A stretch of 64,000 bases of DNA from an uncultured Alphaproteobacteria bacterium. GTDB taxonomy: Bacteria; Pseudomonadota; Alphaproteobacteria; Micavibrionales; Micavibrionaceae. The translations under genes and the position numbers were made by a program. Of this stretch, positions 52,012-61,000 are shown one piece after another (the first letter of the stretch is position 1; each line of letters starts with the position of its first letter). The DNA lies in NCBI GenBank assembly GCA_946481075.1, contig CAMLMC010000001.1:186001-250000 (forward strand). The letters are read 5' to 3'. The notes under the pieces were generated by a model. It was not told the DNA's origin. It did no database searches and worked only from the letters and a program-made list of their open reading frames with translations.

Positions 52012-52209
52012 TTAACGCAAAGACACTAAGACGCGAAGCTTTCTTCCGCATAATCAGCGCAGCAAGCATTTTATATTTTATTTTTTAATACGGAGTTTCG
52101 GAGAAGCGGAGTTTTTATCCGAAACCCCATACCTCCGTGTTTAATAAAAACTATATGAGTTGCGCTGAGCGCCGCTTTTGAGAAGAAAAACTTTGCGCCT
52201 TCGCGTTGA
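52012..52209. repeat. Nested inverted-repeat element of about 200 bp
   Basis: Outer arms: ACGCAAAGACACTAAGACGC near 52016 and CTTTGCGCCTTCGCGTT at 52191-52207. Middle arms: TCAGCGCAGCAA near 52054 and TTGCGCTGA near 52160. Inner arms: ATACGGAGTTTCGGA (about 52088-52102) and TCCGAAACC ... CCTCCGTGTTT (52118-52142). There is no open frame of note. It fills most of the 305-bp gap before the OmpA gene. Confidence 0.65.
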
Positions 52210-52258
52210 TATCACAATGCAGATCGAATGGCTTGCGTCGGAATGACGTTAGACTGAT

Positions 52259-52289
52259 GAAATAAAAAAGGGCCGCAAAATGCGGCCCT
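52259..52289 (-). terminator. Terminator of the OmpA-like gene
   Basis: Perfect 9-bp stem AGGGCCGCA / TGCGGCCCT with AAA loop; minus strand continues with TTTTTTATTT. Confidence 0.88.
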
Positions 52290-52310
52290 AATTCTTTATC
52301 GTAGAAATCC

Positions 52311-53216
52311 TTACTGGAAGGAAATCTGGGCGCGGCGGTTTGCCGGTTCACGCACACCGTCCGGTGTCGCGACGAGCGGGGCGCTTTCGCCTTCCGTGCT
52401 AACCTGAATGATCGCCGGGTTCACGCCGCGCTGGGCGAGGGCGTCACGAACGGCGTTGGCGCGGCGCATACCGAGCTTGTCGTTGTATTCATCCGAACCG
52501 GAACGGTCGGCGTGACCGACAACAACAACCGAATTCAGGCTGCGTTTTGCAACTTCGGCGGCAACGGCGTCAAGAACGCTTTGAGCGCCCGGGCCGAGTG
52601 TCGATTGGTCGAAGTCGAAGAACACGAGATACATCGCGTTTTCAAGTTGCATCGGCGCGTTGGGGTCAACGGCATCGAGCGGATTTTCTGCCTGCGCAGG
52701 CTCGGCAATCGCTGGAGGAGCATCCGGCATTGCGCCTTCGAGCTGTTCCAGGGCGGAGAGGAATTCGCGTTTGCAACGGGCGATTTCATCGGACTGGAAG
52801 TTTTCTTCCTGGTTTTCGATCCAGCAATCAAAGCGGGCCTGGGCCACGGCGGACACATCCGGATATTGTTCACGGGCGCCAAGGTCAAACACTGTCACGA
52901 GGCGGGAGCGGCCAACGGACAGTTCTTCCATTGTTTCGGCTGGTACGTTCCAGTCAGACAGGGATTCCGGCATCACGACATCGCCGCGTGCGGAGGAGAG
53001 ACCCTTGCGCGAAAAGTGCAGCGCATCGGCATGGTCTTTGAAGCTGCCGAGTTCACTGTCGACGAAGGATTTATATTCGCTGGAAAGCTTTTGCGTGAAG
53101 GGGCTTCCGACCGGCTGAACTTCGTTCAACGCATCGACCTCTTTGAATTTGTTGAAATCGCAAGCGCCAAGGGCAGCAATGCTGGCCATGATCATTAAAC
53201 CGCGCGAGATGTGCAT
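52311..53216 (-). CDS. OmpA-C (Pal-like) lipoprotein
   Basis: A 301-aa lipoprotein with signal MHISRGLMIMASIAALGAC (Cys19; lipobox LGAC) and a C-terminal OmpA/Pal peptidoglycan-binding domain (about residues 190-300): Y-L-V-F-F-D-F-D-Q-S-T-L, V-V-G-H-A-D-R-S-G, Y-N-D-K-L-G-M-R-R-A-N-A-V and A-N-R-R-A-Q-I-S-F, with the diaminopimelate-binding Asp and Arg in place. The 150-residue middle part is unassigned and has two Cys. Asp after the lipid Cys may keep it in the inner membrane by the enterobacterial +2 rule. GAGGAG precedes ATG; it has its own terminator. Confidence 0.88.
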   Translation of the reverse strand: MHISRGLMIMASIAALGACDFNKFKEVDALNEVQPVGSPFTQKLSSEYKSFVDSELGSFKDHADALHFSRKGLSSARGDVVMPESLSDWNVPAETMEELSVGRSRLVTVFDLGAREQYPDVSAVAQARFDCWIENQEENFQSDEIARCKREFLSALEQLEGAMPDAPPAIAEPAQAENPLDAVDPNAPMQLENAMYLVFFDFDQSTLGPGAQSVLDAVAAEVAKRSLNSVVVVGHADRSGSDEYNDKLGMRRANAVRDALAQRGVNPAIIQVSTEGESAPLVATPDGVREPANRRAQISFQ

Positions 53217-53485
53217 TGTCGAAAACTCCTCAATAAATCATTGGAATACAATCCGCCTATGGCAGACGTTAGTCGTAGTTTTTTATAACCAACCGGGGCC
53301 TAAAGTAAAGTGATATGACTAAAAAACCATAAATTAAGTGTAGATAAATGGTTAATTTTGAACATCTTACCACGGCTCACCCAAGAACGAACAACGGGAC
53401 GTCCGGTTCCCTGCGCCGCTTGGAAAAATTGTTGAAAACCTGCGTGCGGGAATTGGCACATACATAAGACTCTACTACTAAAAGC

Positions 53486-53513
53486 TTGACAACGGAGCCT
53501 GCGTGCGTATTAT
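53486..53513 (+). promoter_or_regulatory. Strong consensus promoter of the DJ-1/prfB unit
   Basis: TTGACA (53486-53491), 16-nt spacer, TATTAT (53508-53513), leader about 75 nt. The strongest sigma-70 match seen in the window. The 53217-53480 stretch before it has no gene. Confidence 0.8.
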
Positions 53514-53594
53514 CCGCCGCGCTTCCAACACGAGAATCAATGAAGAACAAGCGTTGGAACTTTTCTCCGGCGAATATAGGGATCAAGAAAAATA

Positions 53595-54164
53595 ATGGCT
53601 AAACAACTGCAATCACTCAAAGTTGCCGTTCTCATGGCGAACGGCTTTAACGAATCCGAATTTCTGGCAATGCAACGCGCGATGATCGATCAGGGCGCCG
53701 CTTTGCGTATCATCTCCACCGATTCCGGTCTGGTCAATGGCTGGGACGGCAAGGGCTGGGGGCACAATTTTGCGATCGACGCGCAGCTGAACACAGCCCT
53801 GGGCATCGATTATGACGTTCTCGTCATTCCGGGCGGCCAGCGCAGCCACGACAAACTGAAACTCACTGCCCATTCCCGCCGCTTTATCGGCAGCTTCCTT
53901 GCCGCTATGAAGCCGGTTCTGTGTATGGGCGATGCGGTCCAGCTTTTGGCCCACACCGATCATCTGGCCGGTAAAACGGTCTCAGGCCCCGTCGAAAAAC
54001 AGGGTATGGCCGAAACAGCAGGCGCGACATGGTCTGCCGAATCCATGACCATGGACGGAACATTGCTGACAGGCGATGTCGGTGGCGATAAACTGATGCC
54101 GTATGTGGCCGCGGCCATGGATATGGTCGTTCAGGCCGTGTCCAGCTTGAAGCAGGCCGCCTAA
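53595..54164 (+). CDS. DJ-1/PfpI family protein, second copy
   Basis: A 189-aa cytoplasmic DJ-1/PfpI-fold protein. The nucleophile region reads V-L-C-M-G-D-A-V, with Cys retained but the adjacent His changed to Met, and the oxidant-sensing Glu seems present near residue 20 (N-E-S-E-F). Compared with the copy at 154 the active site is less canonical, so it may be regulatory or a different hydrolase. A strong promoter drives it, ribosome site AGGGA lies 9 nt before ATG, and prfB follows 28 nt downstream, likely in the same message. Confidence 0.82.
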   Translation: MAKQLQSLKVAVLMANGFNESEFLAMQRAMIDQGAALRIISTDSGLVNGWDGKGWGHNFAIDAQLNTALGIDYDVLVIPGGQRSHDKLKLTAHSRRFIGSFLAAMKPVLCMGDAVQLLAHTDHLAGKTVSGPVEKQGMAETAGATWSAESMTMDGTLLTGDVGGDKLMPYVAAAMDMVVQAVSSLKQAA

Positions 54165-54192
54165 TTAACCTTACCAATCGGGGGTTTCCTAA

Positions 54193-55315
54193 ATGAAGGC
54201 AGAAATCCAGGCAGTTGTGGGCGAGATTGAAGACGCCCTCGTATTGCTGAGGAGGCATCTTTGACTGGGATGCCAGTCTGGCCCGTCTGGATGATCTGAA
54301 CCGTCAAGCCGAAGACCCCGATCTTTGGTCCGATGCCGAAAAGGCGCAATCCGTGATGAAGGAACGGACCACTCTGGATCACCAGATTTCCACTATCAAG
54401 CGTTTCGAAACGGGCGTGAACGACAATGTCGAATTGATCGCCATGGGGGAGGAAGAGGGGGATGAGGGCATTGTTCATGATGCCGAAACAGCCCTGAACG
54501 ATCTTCACAAAGAAGTCCAGAAGTATCAGCTTGAAAGCCTTCTCTCTGGCGAGGCGGACGGAAACGATGCGTATCTTGAGGTCAATGCCGGTGCCGGCGG
54601 GACAGAGGCGCAGGACTGGGCGGGCATTCTTCTGCGCATGTATAGCCGTTGGGCCGAACGTCGAAAATTCAAGGTATTTCTGCTGGATAAGAGTGATGGT
54701 GAAGAGGCCGGAATAAAATCCGCTACGATCCGTATAGAAGGGCACAATGCGTATGGTTGGTTAAAAACCGAGTCAGGCGTTCATCGTCTGGTCCGCATTT
54801 CACCCTTCGATTCCAATGCCCGCCGCCACACTTCCTTTGCCTCTGTCGGCGTGACTCCGGTGGTGGATGATAATATCGATATCGAAATCAATCCCGCCGA
54901 TCTGCGTGTCGATACGTACCGTTCCAGCGGTGCGGGAGGTCAGCACGTCAATACAACCGATAGCGCCATCCGCATCACCCACATCCCGACCGGGATCGTG
55001 GTAGCGTGTCAGACGGAGCGTTCACAGCACCAGAACCGTGCCAACGCCATGTCGTTATTGAAAGCGCGTCTTTATGAAGCGGAGCTGCAAAAACGGGAAG
55101 AGGTGGCGAACGCCGCCAATGCGACCAAAACCGATATCGGATGGGGGCATCAAATACGTTCCTATGTTCTGCAGCCATACCAGATGATCAAGGATGCCCG
55201 CACGGGAACCGAGAATACCAATTCTCAGGCCGTGCTTGACGGCGATATCGACCTGTTCCTTGAAACATCGCTCGCCCATCGCCTTGGCATTAGCGACAAG
55301 CAAAACAAGTCTTAA
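54193..55315 (+). CDS. prfB: Peptide chain release factor 2 (programmed +1 frameshift)
   Basis: RF2 recognises UAA and UGA stops. Translation begins at ATG 54193, reaches an in-frame TGA at codon 24 (54262-54264) and must shift +1 (skipping T54262) to go on with GAC at 54263; the product is 373 aa. The SPF stop-codon reader (V-R-I-S-P-F-D-S) and the catalytic GGQ ([10 protein letters not shown]) are intact. Read as a single frame, only the segment from 54353 would be annotated, so the gene is easily mis-started. It follows a DJ-1 gene. Confidence 0.95.
54249..54265 (+). promoter_or_regulatory. prfB programmed frameshift site
   Basis: AGGAGG at 54250-54255, two to three nt, then CTT-TGA-C: internal Shine-Dalgarno-like stimulator, slippery CTT and in-frame TGA, the arrangement known from RF2 autoregulation. 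Low RF2 favours shifting, so the gene senses its own product. Confidence 0.92.
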
Positions 55316-55328
55316 TTGATATCATAAC

Positions 55329-55348
55329 CATCCCGTCAAGACGGGATG
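55329..55348. repeat. Short perfect hairpin after prfB
   Basis: CATCCCGT-CAAG-ACGGGATG, 8-bp stem, no T-run after it. Resembles arms of the type C repeats or a weak terminator. Confidence 0.5.
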
Positions 55349-55474
55349 CTATTGTGCCCCGACCTGTATGAACGTTCGAATGGCTGCGCAGAATCTTTCT
55401 TGCTTATAAACAAGCCAGACCTTATTGTTTTGACCGATCACAATTCATAATTCTTAACGGGGTTCACGCCGCCC

Positions 55475-56743
55475 ATGATGTTCCGCTCCACACCCATTCG
55501 TACTTCGGTATCCTTATGTGCCCTGATCGGGTTTTGTACCCTTGCACCGGTGCAGGCCAAGGCGCAGGGTGCGGCGCATCATTTTACACCGCTCCAAGGG
55601 TGGACGGTGGGGAGCACCGAGCTGGCCTCGGTACGTGGTCTTCAGGATGTGAAACTGCCCTGCGTGCTTTCTGCCGAATATGACAACGGTTATATCGTCC
55701 GTTTTTCCGGTGGTGGAAACAAGATGCTTGCTCTTGCTATCGACTTCCGTCAGGAGGTTTTTACCCGTGGTAAAAAATATGCGGCCATGCTTTCTGTGGG
55801 TGATGGATATGTGAAACAGGTCGGTGCATCGGCCTTTACGCCGGGTATTCTGATTTTTAATTTGCGCGACCTTCCCGACATCTATGGCGTGCTGAAAGGC
55901 GCCAAGGATTTTTCGCTCGATATCGATGGGAATGTCTTCACTTTTTCGCTGCAGCAAATGGCGCAAAATTTCGGCTCGCTTGAGGCGTGTTACGCAACCG
56001 GCAATGCTGCGCCTATTGCCCCTGTTGTTGCGCAGAATGATGCAATGAATGCGCCGCAATCTATTGTGCCGCCGGCACCTGTGCAACAACATGCCTTGCC
56101 GCGTTCGTTCGATGATATCCTGACGGCGGAGCCGGATGCGCCTGCAGCAGCAACGCAAAATGCTGCGGTTGGAATGCGCCGCACGGATAGCGTTCTTCCG
56201 CGCAGCGGAAGTGTGTCCCGCGCTCTTCCGGCCACCCAGAAATCCGCAACATGGACTGCACAATCGGGTGAGGATATAAGGGCCGTGTTGTCCCGCTGGG
56301 CGGGGCAGGCAGGATACGAACTGCAATGGCAGGCGGATAACAATGGGCAGGTGGTGCAGGATATTGCCGTTGATGGAAGCTTCGAACAGGCGGTTTCACA
56401 ATTGCTTGCGGAGAACAAAGCCGTCACCGGAATTAGTGGCCGCTTCGACACTGGCGGGATGTCTGCGCAGCCCTCTTCTGGTTCATGGTCCGCATCTGCC
56501 GGTTCTGACTTGAAATCGGTTTTGGACCAGTGGGCAGGGCGCGCCGGGGTTACAGTTGTGTGGGAGTCATCCGCCGGCATGCCGCCTCTACGCGCCCCTG
56601 TTCAGGCGCAAAGCTTTGAGTCGGCGGTTCAGGCGGTTCTGGACCAATATGAGGGGGATCTGCGTCGTCCCGTGGCCCGCCTCAACACCGATCCGCAGAC
56701 CAAAAAGCGCACGCTCTTGCTTGATATCGACAGCGCCGGTTAA
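55475..56743 (+). CDS. Exported protein with two TcpQ/STN-like domains
   Basis: A 422-aa exported protein with Sec signal (about residues 1-31). Residues about 40-180 form a domain shared with the N-terminus of the next gene: both have a Cys (L-P-C-V-L-S), L-A-L/I-D-F, V-F and a terminal L-E-A-C-Y / L-E-D-C. A Pro/Ala-rich linker leads to two TcpQ/PilL-C-like repeats (about 258-317 and 334-395), each W-x-A-x-S/A-G-x-D-I/L-x-x-V-L-x-x-W-A-G-x-A, similar to the secretin-associated STN fold. These usually accompany secretins or pilus assembly, but no secretin is near. Periplasmic localisation is likely. Confidence 0.72.
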   Translation: MMFRSTPIRTSVSLCALIGFCTLAPVQAKAQGAAHHFTPLQGWTVGSTELASVRGLQDVKLPCVLSAEYDNGYIVRFSGGGNKMLALAIDFRQEVFTRGKKYAAMLSVGDGYVKQVGASAFTPGILIFNLRDLPDIYGVLKGAKDFSLDIDGNVFTFSLQQMAQNFGSLEACYATGNAAPIAPVVAQNDAMNAPQSIVPPAPVQQHALPRSFDDILTAEPDAPAAATQNAAVGMRRTDSVLPRSGSVSRALPATQKSATWTAQSGEDIRAVLSRWAGQAGYELQWQADNNGQVVQDIAVDGSFEQAVSQLLAENKAVTGISGRFDTGGMSAQPSSGSWSASAGSDLKSVLDQWAGRAGVTVVWESSAGMPPLRAPVQAQSFESAVQAVLDQYEGDLRRPVARLNTDPQTKKRTLLLDIDSAG

Positions 56744-56877
56744 GTTTTTGCTGATAACTTTGGCTTTTGCTTGATTTGACGAAAATCGGCCTTTCCCGTT
56801 CCGTACCGCTCGGCTATGGTTTGTCATTAATCTTTTGACGGATTCGGATCAACGCTAAGCGGGCCGGGATTTTGACC

Positions 56878-59800
56878 ATGCAGACGAAGAAATACCTGAT
56901 ATCCACACTTATGGCGAGCAGCCTTCTGGTAGGGGCTATGATTGCCACGCCGGGCGGTGCGCTGGGCAAGTCGCTGGAGCCGAAGGGGTCATGGTCGCTT
57001 TCTAAAGTCGATCGCACGGCGCAGGGCGGAAATTCCTATTGCACATTATCCCGCAAATATGAGGGGGGGATTATCCTGAGCCTTGCCCGTAATACGGCAG
57101 AGGAATATTCCCTCGCGCTCGATTTCCAAAAAGATGTATTCGCCAAGGATGAACCACTGAAGATCAATCTTCAGCCGGGCCCTGGAAAACTGCGTGCCTA
57201 TGATTTGTTGCCCGCCTCGCAAAAGGCGGTGGTGATCCGCCTTGGCTGGGACGAAGGGTTTTTCGAGGCGCTGAATACCTCCCAGAAAATGAGCGTTAAA
57301 ATCGCGGACAGCGAATATGATTTTGCCATGCCGCTGATCGCGAGGGGGCAGGCCGATCTGGAAGATTGTATGGAAGATCTGAAGTCGGCGGAGCGCCCGG
57401 GGCCTGCCACGGTCGTGCCCGGCAAGGATGTTTTGAGCGCCGCGCCGGTTTCAACCTCCAAGGCCTTTGATGCGGGGCGCGTCAATCAGGCCGAGATGGC
57501 GATGGCCAAGGCCGATGTCGAAGCGCAGGAACAACAAGTTCTTCAAAACTTTGCGGCGAGCATGCAGGCGCAGGAAGATGCGGTAGACAATAAAAAGACT
57601 AATTTTGGCCGCCAGCCGGAAGGCGGAAACAAGCCCGCAAAAATGGCAAATGCTGCGCCTGTCGACATCACGCCGAAGGCGGAAATGGTGCAGCAAATTG
57701 AACCGGCCGCAGGCAAGTCAGGCGATGCGCCGCAGGACGGCGGACGTGTCGCGGCGCTTGAGGAGGAAATCGCTGCGTTGAATGCCGAAAAGGCGCATCT
57801 GGCCAGCCGCCTTGCATCGATAAAACCGGAAGACCCGGCGAGGTTTGCTGCGCTTGAAGGTGAACTTGGTGCGGCGCGGGCCGAAATCGAAGTCTTGAAA
57901 AAGTCCGCGAGCGCCGCCGCGGAATCGTCCGAGAAAATGGGCATGCTCCAAAAGCAACTGGACAATGTCGTGGCGGAAAATACGGCCCTGAAAGAAGCTG
58001 CGAAACAAGGGGCGGAGCTTACTGGCAAAACGGCGGCTCTTGAAAAGCGGGTGGCTGATCTTTCCATGGAAAATGCTGCCCTGATAGCCAAGGCGGGCGG
58101 GGTAGAACAAACGGCAGCTCAGATTGCCGAAATGCAAAAGCAGATCGCTGCGCTCTCAGCGGAGAACGAAGCCTTCAAGTCCAAGGCGGCGGAGCCTGAA
58201 AAATCATTGCCTGCCGATGTTGCGAAAATCACCCAGCTGGAAAAACAACTGGCAGATATAAAGGCGCAGAATGCGGAGCAGGCATCAAAGCTTGCCGCCG
58301 CGCCGGCTTCCTTGCCTGCTGATACGGCAAAGATAGCGGAATTGCAAAAACAGCTATCGGCAATGCAAACAGAAAACGCCGATATCAAGGCCCGGATAGC
58401 GATGCCGACCGTTTTGACGTCCCTGCCGGATGATGCGGCACGAATAGCCGATCTGGAGAAGCAGATGGCGGCCCTGAAAACAGAGAACGCGGATGTGAAG
58501 GCCAAACTGGCTGCCGCGCCCGCAGCAGGCGCCGCGCAGCCCAATGACGCAAAAATTGTTGAGCTGGAAAAGCGTATTGCCGATCTCACCACCGAAAACA
58601 ACAGTTTGAAATTGGCCTCTGCTACAGGCGGCGATGTTTCCAAGGCCAAGTTGCTTGAGCTTGAAACGAAAAACAAAACTTTGCAGGACAGGTTAGACGC
58701 TGTCGCGCTTCAGAACGCACAAAAACCGGATGCAGCCCAGGTCGCGGGGCTGCAAAACAAGATCAACGAACTGACGATCAAAAACCAGCAGCTGGAAGAA
58801 ACGGTTCGCAACTCGCAAACGCGTATTGCCGAGGCCGCAATTAACACAGAGACGAAATCCCTGAAAACCATCGCCGATCTGGAAGTGAAGCTGGCCGCTG
58901 CGCAAAAAGACAATATTGCGCTTTCACAGGAAGTAGAAAGCCTGAAGAGCGGACAGGATCAGGCCCGTCTGACGCTGGCCTCCGGCAATTGGGATCTGGA
59001 GCAGGCGACCAAGAGATATAATGAATCGGAGCGCGAGAACCGCCGTCTTGGTCTTGCGCTGGAGCAGGCACGGATGAGCTGTAATGCCGAAAAATCAAAG
59101 ATCGAACAAATGCTGTTTGATCCCGCCGTGGCCGACCAGAAACAAATTGACCGCCTGACCCAGCTGGAAGAACAACTGGCCGAGGCAAACGCCAAGCTGG
59201 CCTCTGCCGGCATATCCGCCGTAGGAAATGGCGGCGGTGTTGCCGCTGTGCCAGTGGCCGCCGTGAGCCGGGCGCCGCTGGATGCCCCATCATCCGGATG
59301 GCAGGACGAAAAGGCCCAATTGCTGGCCAGGATTGCCGCGCTGGAAAGTGATGACAAATTTACAGGAATCAGTCCGTTGCCAGATAGTGGTGCCGAACGC
59401 GATGCCAAGGTTCAGGCGGCGGAGAGCCAGAATGCACAATTGCGTGGCGAGATTGAAAAGCTGCGGGCGCAACTTGCCGATGCGAACAGCAATGGATCCA
59501 TCCGTGCCGACCGCGTGGCGATGGCGCAGCGCGAGGCAGAGCGCTTGAAACGTGAAAAGGAGTTTGCGGCGAACCAGTCGTTGACTTATCAAAACCAGAT
59601 TATGGCGCTTCAGCAGGAAAACAACCGGTTGAAGGCGGAAGGTGGCAATGCGCCGACACCGCCGCCTGCAAAAGACAACCGTGCCGCTGCGCAGGCGCGT
59701 GAACTTGCCGCAGTTCAGCCTGCTGCCGGTGTCCCTGATGCGCCATCAAAAGGCAATTTCGGTTCATCCGAAGTCAAAGCCCTTTTGCAAAAAGCGGGCG

Positions 59801-60195
59801 TGACCAGTGGTGGCCTGAATAAGTCCTCCAGCGGTTTTGCCGGGGCCGAGAATTTTACATGGTCGGGTCAAAATGGGGTCAGGGGCGTGGCATCCGTGAA
59901 GCAAATCGGGTCAGAGAGCGAATTCAGCAAAATGGTGGATCAATATATCGCCGGACAAAAATCGAGCTGTGGCGGGGATTTTGCCTCCATGCCATCTCCA
60001 TCTTCTTCTGCCAAGGGCAAAGTGGCACTTTATGAAACCGCCTGCGTCAGCGGGTCACAGGGGACGTCGGCCTCAACCGTGTTCTTCATCGAACAGGGAC
60101 GGTTCGTGGCAATTTCAAGCGAAACCGCGGCCGCCGATATGGACAATGCCATGGATTCCCGTGACCGGATCGTGAGCGCCCTGGCGGGGATGTAA
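56878..60195 (+). CDS. Exported giant coiled-coil protein
   Basis: A 1105-aa protein. Signal peptide (residues 1-about 30), then the domain shared with the preceding gene (about 35-170; Y-C-T-L-S-R-K-Y, S-L-A-L-D-F-Q-K-D-V-F, L-E-D-C-M-E-D-L), then a very long coiled coil (about 275-930) with roughly seven copies of a 35-residue unit containing I-x-x-L-E-K-Q-[IM]-A-x-L-x-x-E-N, and a C-terminal domain of about 150 residues with two to three Cys. Such a rod could span the periplasm. The frame begins at TTG 56872; ATG 56878 is preferred. Function is unknown; presumed to act with the 422-aa neighbour. Confidence 0.72.
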   Translation: MQTKKYLISTLMASSLLVGAMIATPGGALGKSLEPKGSWSLSKVDRTAQGGNSYCTLSRKYEGGIILSLARNTAEEYSLALDFQKDVFAKDEPLKINLQPGPGKLRAYDLLPASQKAVVIRLGWDEGFFEALNTSQKMSVKIADSEYDFAMPLIARGQADLEDCMEDLKSAERPGPATVVPGKDVLSAAPVSTSKAFDAGRVNQAEMAMAKADVEAQEQQVLQNFAASMQAQEDAVDNKKTNFGRQPEGGNKPAKMANAAPVDITPKAEMVQQIEPAAGKSGDAPQDGGRVAALEEEIAALNAEKAHLASRLASIKPEDPARFAALEGELGAARAEIEVLKKSASAAAESSEKMGMLQKQLDNVVAENTALKEAAKQGAELTGKTAALEKRVADLSMENAALIAKAGGVEQTAAQIAEMQKQIAALSAENEAFKSKAAEPEKSLPADVAKITQLEKQLADIKAQNAEQASKLAAAPASLPADTAKIAELQKQLSAMQTENADIKARIAMPTVLTSLPDDAARIADLEKQMAALKTENADVKAKLAAAPAAGAAQPNDAKIVELEKRIADLTTENNSLKLASATGGDVSKAKLLELETKNKTLQDRLDAVALQNAQKPDAAQVAGLQNKINELTIKNQQLEETVRNSQTRIAEAAINTETKSLKTIADLEVKLAAAQKDNIALSQEVESLKSGQDQARLTLASGNWDLEQATKRYNESERENRRLGLALEQARMSCNAEKSKIEQMLFDPAVADQKQIDRLTQLEEQLAEANAKLASAGISAVGNGGGVAAVPVAAVSRAPLDAPSSGWQDEKAQLLARIAALESDDKFTGISPLPDSGAERDAKVQAAESQNAQLRGEIEKLRAQLADANSNGSIRADRVAMAQREAERLKREKEFAANQSLTYQNQIMALQQENNRLKAEGGNAPTPPPAKDNRAAAQARELAAVQPAAGVPDAPSKGNFGSSEVKALLQKAGVTSGGLNKSSSGFAGAENFTWSGQNGVRGVASVKQIGSESEFSKMVDQYIAGQKSSCGGDFASMPSPSSSAKGKVALYETACVSGSQGTSASTVFFIEQGRFVAISSETAAADMDNAMDSRDRIVSALAGM

Positions 60196-60323
60196 GTTGG
60201 GCAAAGGTCCCGGCGGCATCCAGAAATGTGGGGCTGAATACAGGTCCTCGCTGGGTATACTTCGGTGAAGTGTGGATAAGCCGCGAACTTTTCCACAGTC
60301 TCATAGAAATGAGCAAGGCAATA

Positions 60324-60357
60324 AAAACCCGGCGGTGATGCCGGGTTTTCTTTTTTT
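60324..60357. terminator. Terminator between the coiled-coil gene and phaR
   Basis: Perfect 10-bp stem AAAACCCGGC / GCCGGGTTTT with a 6-nt loop, then CTTTTTTT; the left flank A-run lets it act on both strands. Confidence 0.88.
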
Positions 60358-60372
60358 GAAGGTGGCTTAGGA

Positions 60373-60867
60373 CTATTTATCGTCCTTGTCGCCGCTCTGC
60401 GGACCGAAAGGGCGGAACATGCGCATGGCGTTTTCAAACATCGCCATATTCTGCTTGTTGATTTCTTCCAGGTTTGGAACCGGGAACATGCCTTCGATGG
60501 ATTTGTTGATCTGGTTGCGCAATTCTTCCTGGTTCTTGGCGAAGGTTTGCAACGTGTGTTCCAGATAGTTCGGGACCAGCGGGCTGATATTATCGCCATA
60601 GAATCCGATCAGTTGTTTCAGGAAACCAACGGGCAGAAGGTTCTGGCCGCCTGCAGATTCCTGATCGACGATGATTTGAGTTAGAACCTGACGGGTCAGG
60701 TCTTCGCCGGACTTTGCGTCATAAACGACAAAATCATGGCCTTCTTTGACCATTTCGCACAAATCTTCGAGCGTGACATATGAGCTGCGGCCTGTGTCGT
60801 AGAGGCGGCGGTTAGCATACTTTTTGATGACCGTAGGTTCATCTTGTTTTTTCTTGGTAGTAGCCAT
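60373..60867 (-). CDS. phaR: PHA synthesis repressor PhaR
   Basis: PhaR binds PHA and DNA, repressing phasin genes until granules form. The 164-aa protein has the N-terminal PHB_acc_N domain (K-K-Y-A-N-R-R-L-Y-D-T-G-R-S-S-Y-V-T-L-E-D-L) and the PHB_acc region (G-E-D-L-T-R-Q-V-L-T-Q-I-I-V-D-Q-E). A strong AAGGAGG precedes ATG. It is divergent from phaC, with 133 bp between the starts; PhaR or its signals may control both directions. Confidence 0.96.
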   Translation of the reverse strand: MATTKKKQDEPTVIKKYANRRLYDTGRSSYVTLEDLCEMVKEGHDFVVYDAKSGEDLTRQVLTQIIVDQESAGGQNLLPVGFLKQLIGFYGDNISPLVPNYLEHTLQTFAKNQEELRNQINKSIEGMFPVPNLEEINKQNMAMFENAMRMFRPFGPQSGDKDDK

Positions 60868-60987
60868 AAGGCTTCCTCCTTAAATGATGCTGCGAGAAGA
60901 TTAACTATTATTATGCACAAAAAAATATTGCAAGGCAAAAAGATTAATTTTTCAAATTTTCATCTGCCTTTTGTGCGTATCCTATTC

Positions 60988-60993
60988 TATAAT
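60988..60993 (+). promoter_or_regulatory. Perfect -10 for phaC
   Basis: TATAAT ends 7 nt before ATG 61001, so the message would start at or 1 nt before the start codon. No ribosome site and no convincing -35. Confidence 0.5.
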
Positions 60994-61000
60994 TTCTTTC

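Noticed and set aside
52012..52209. Insertion sequence
   Set aside because: The arms are nested but no transposase frame or target duplication is seen.
54353..55315. prfB starting at an internal ATG
   Set aside because: The upstream frame continues through a programmed frameshift; the N-terminal residues match RF2.
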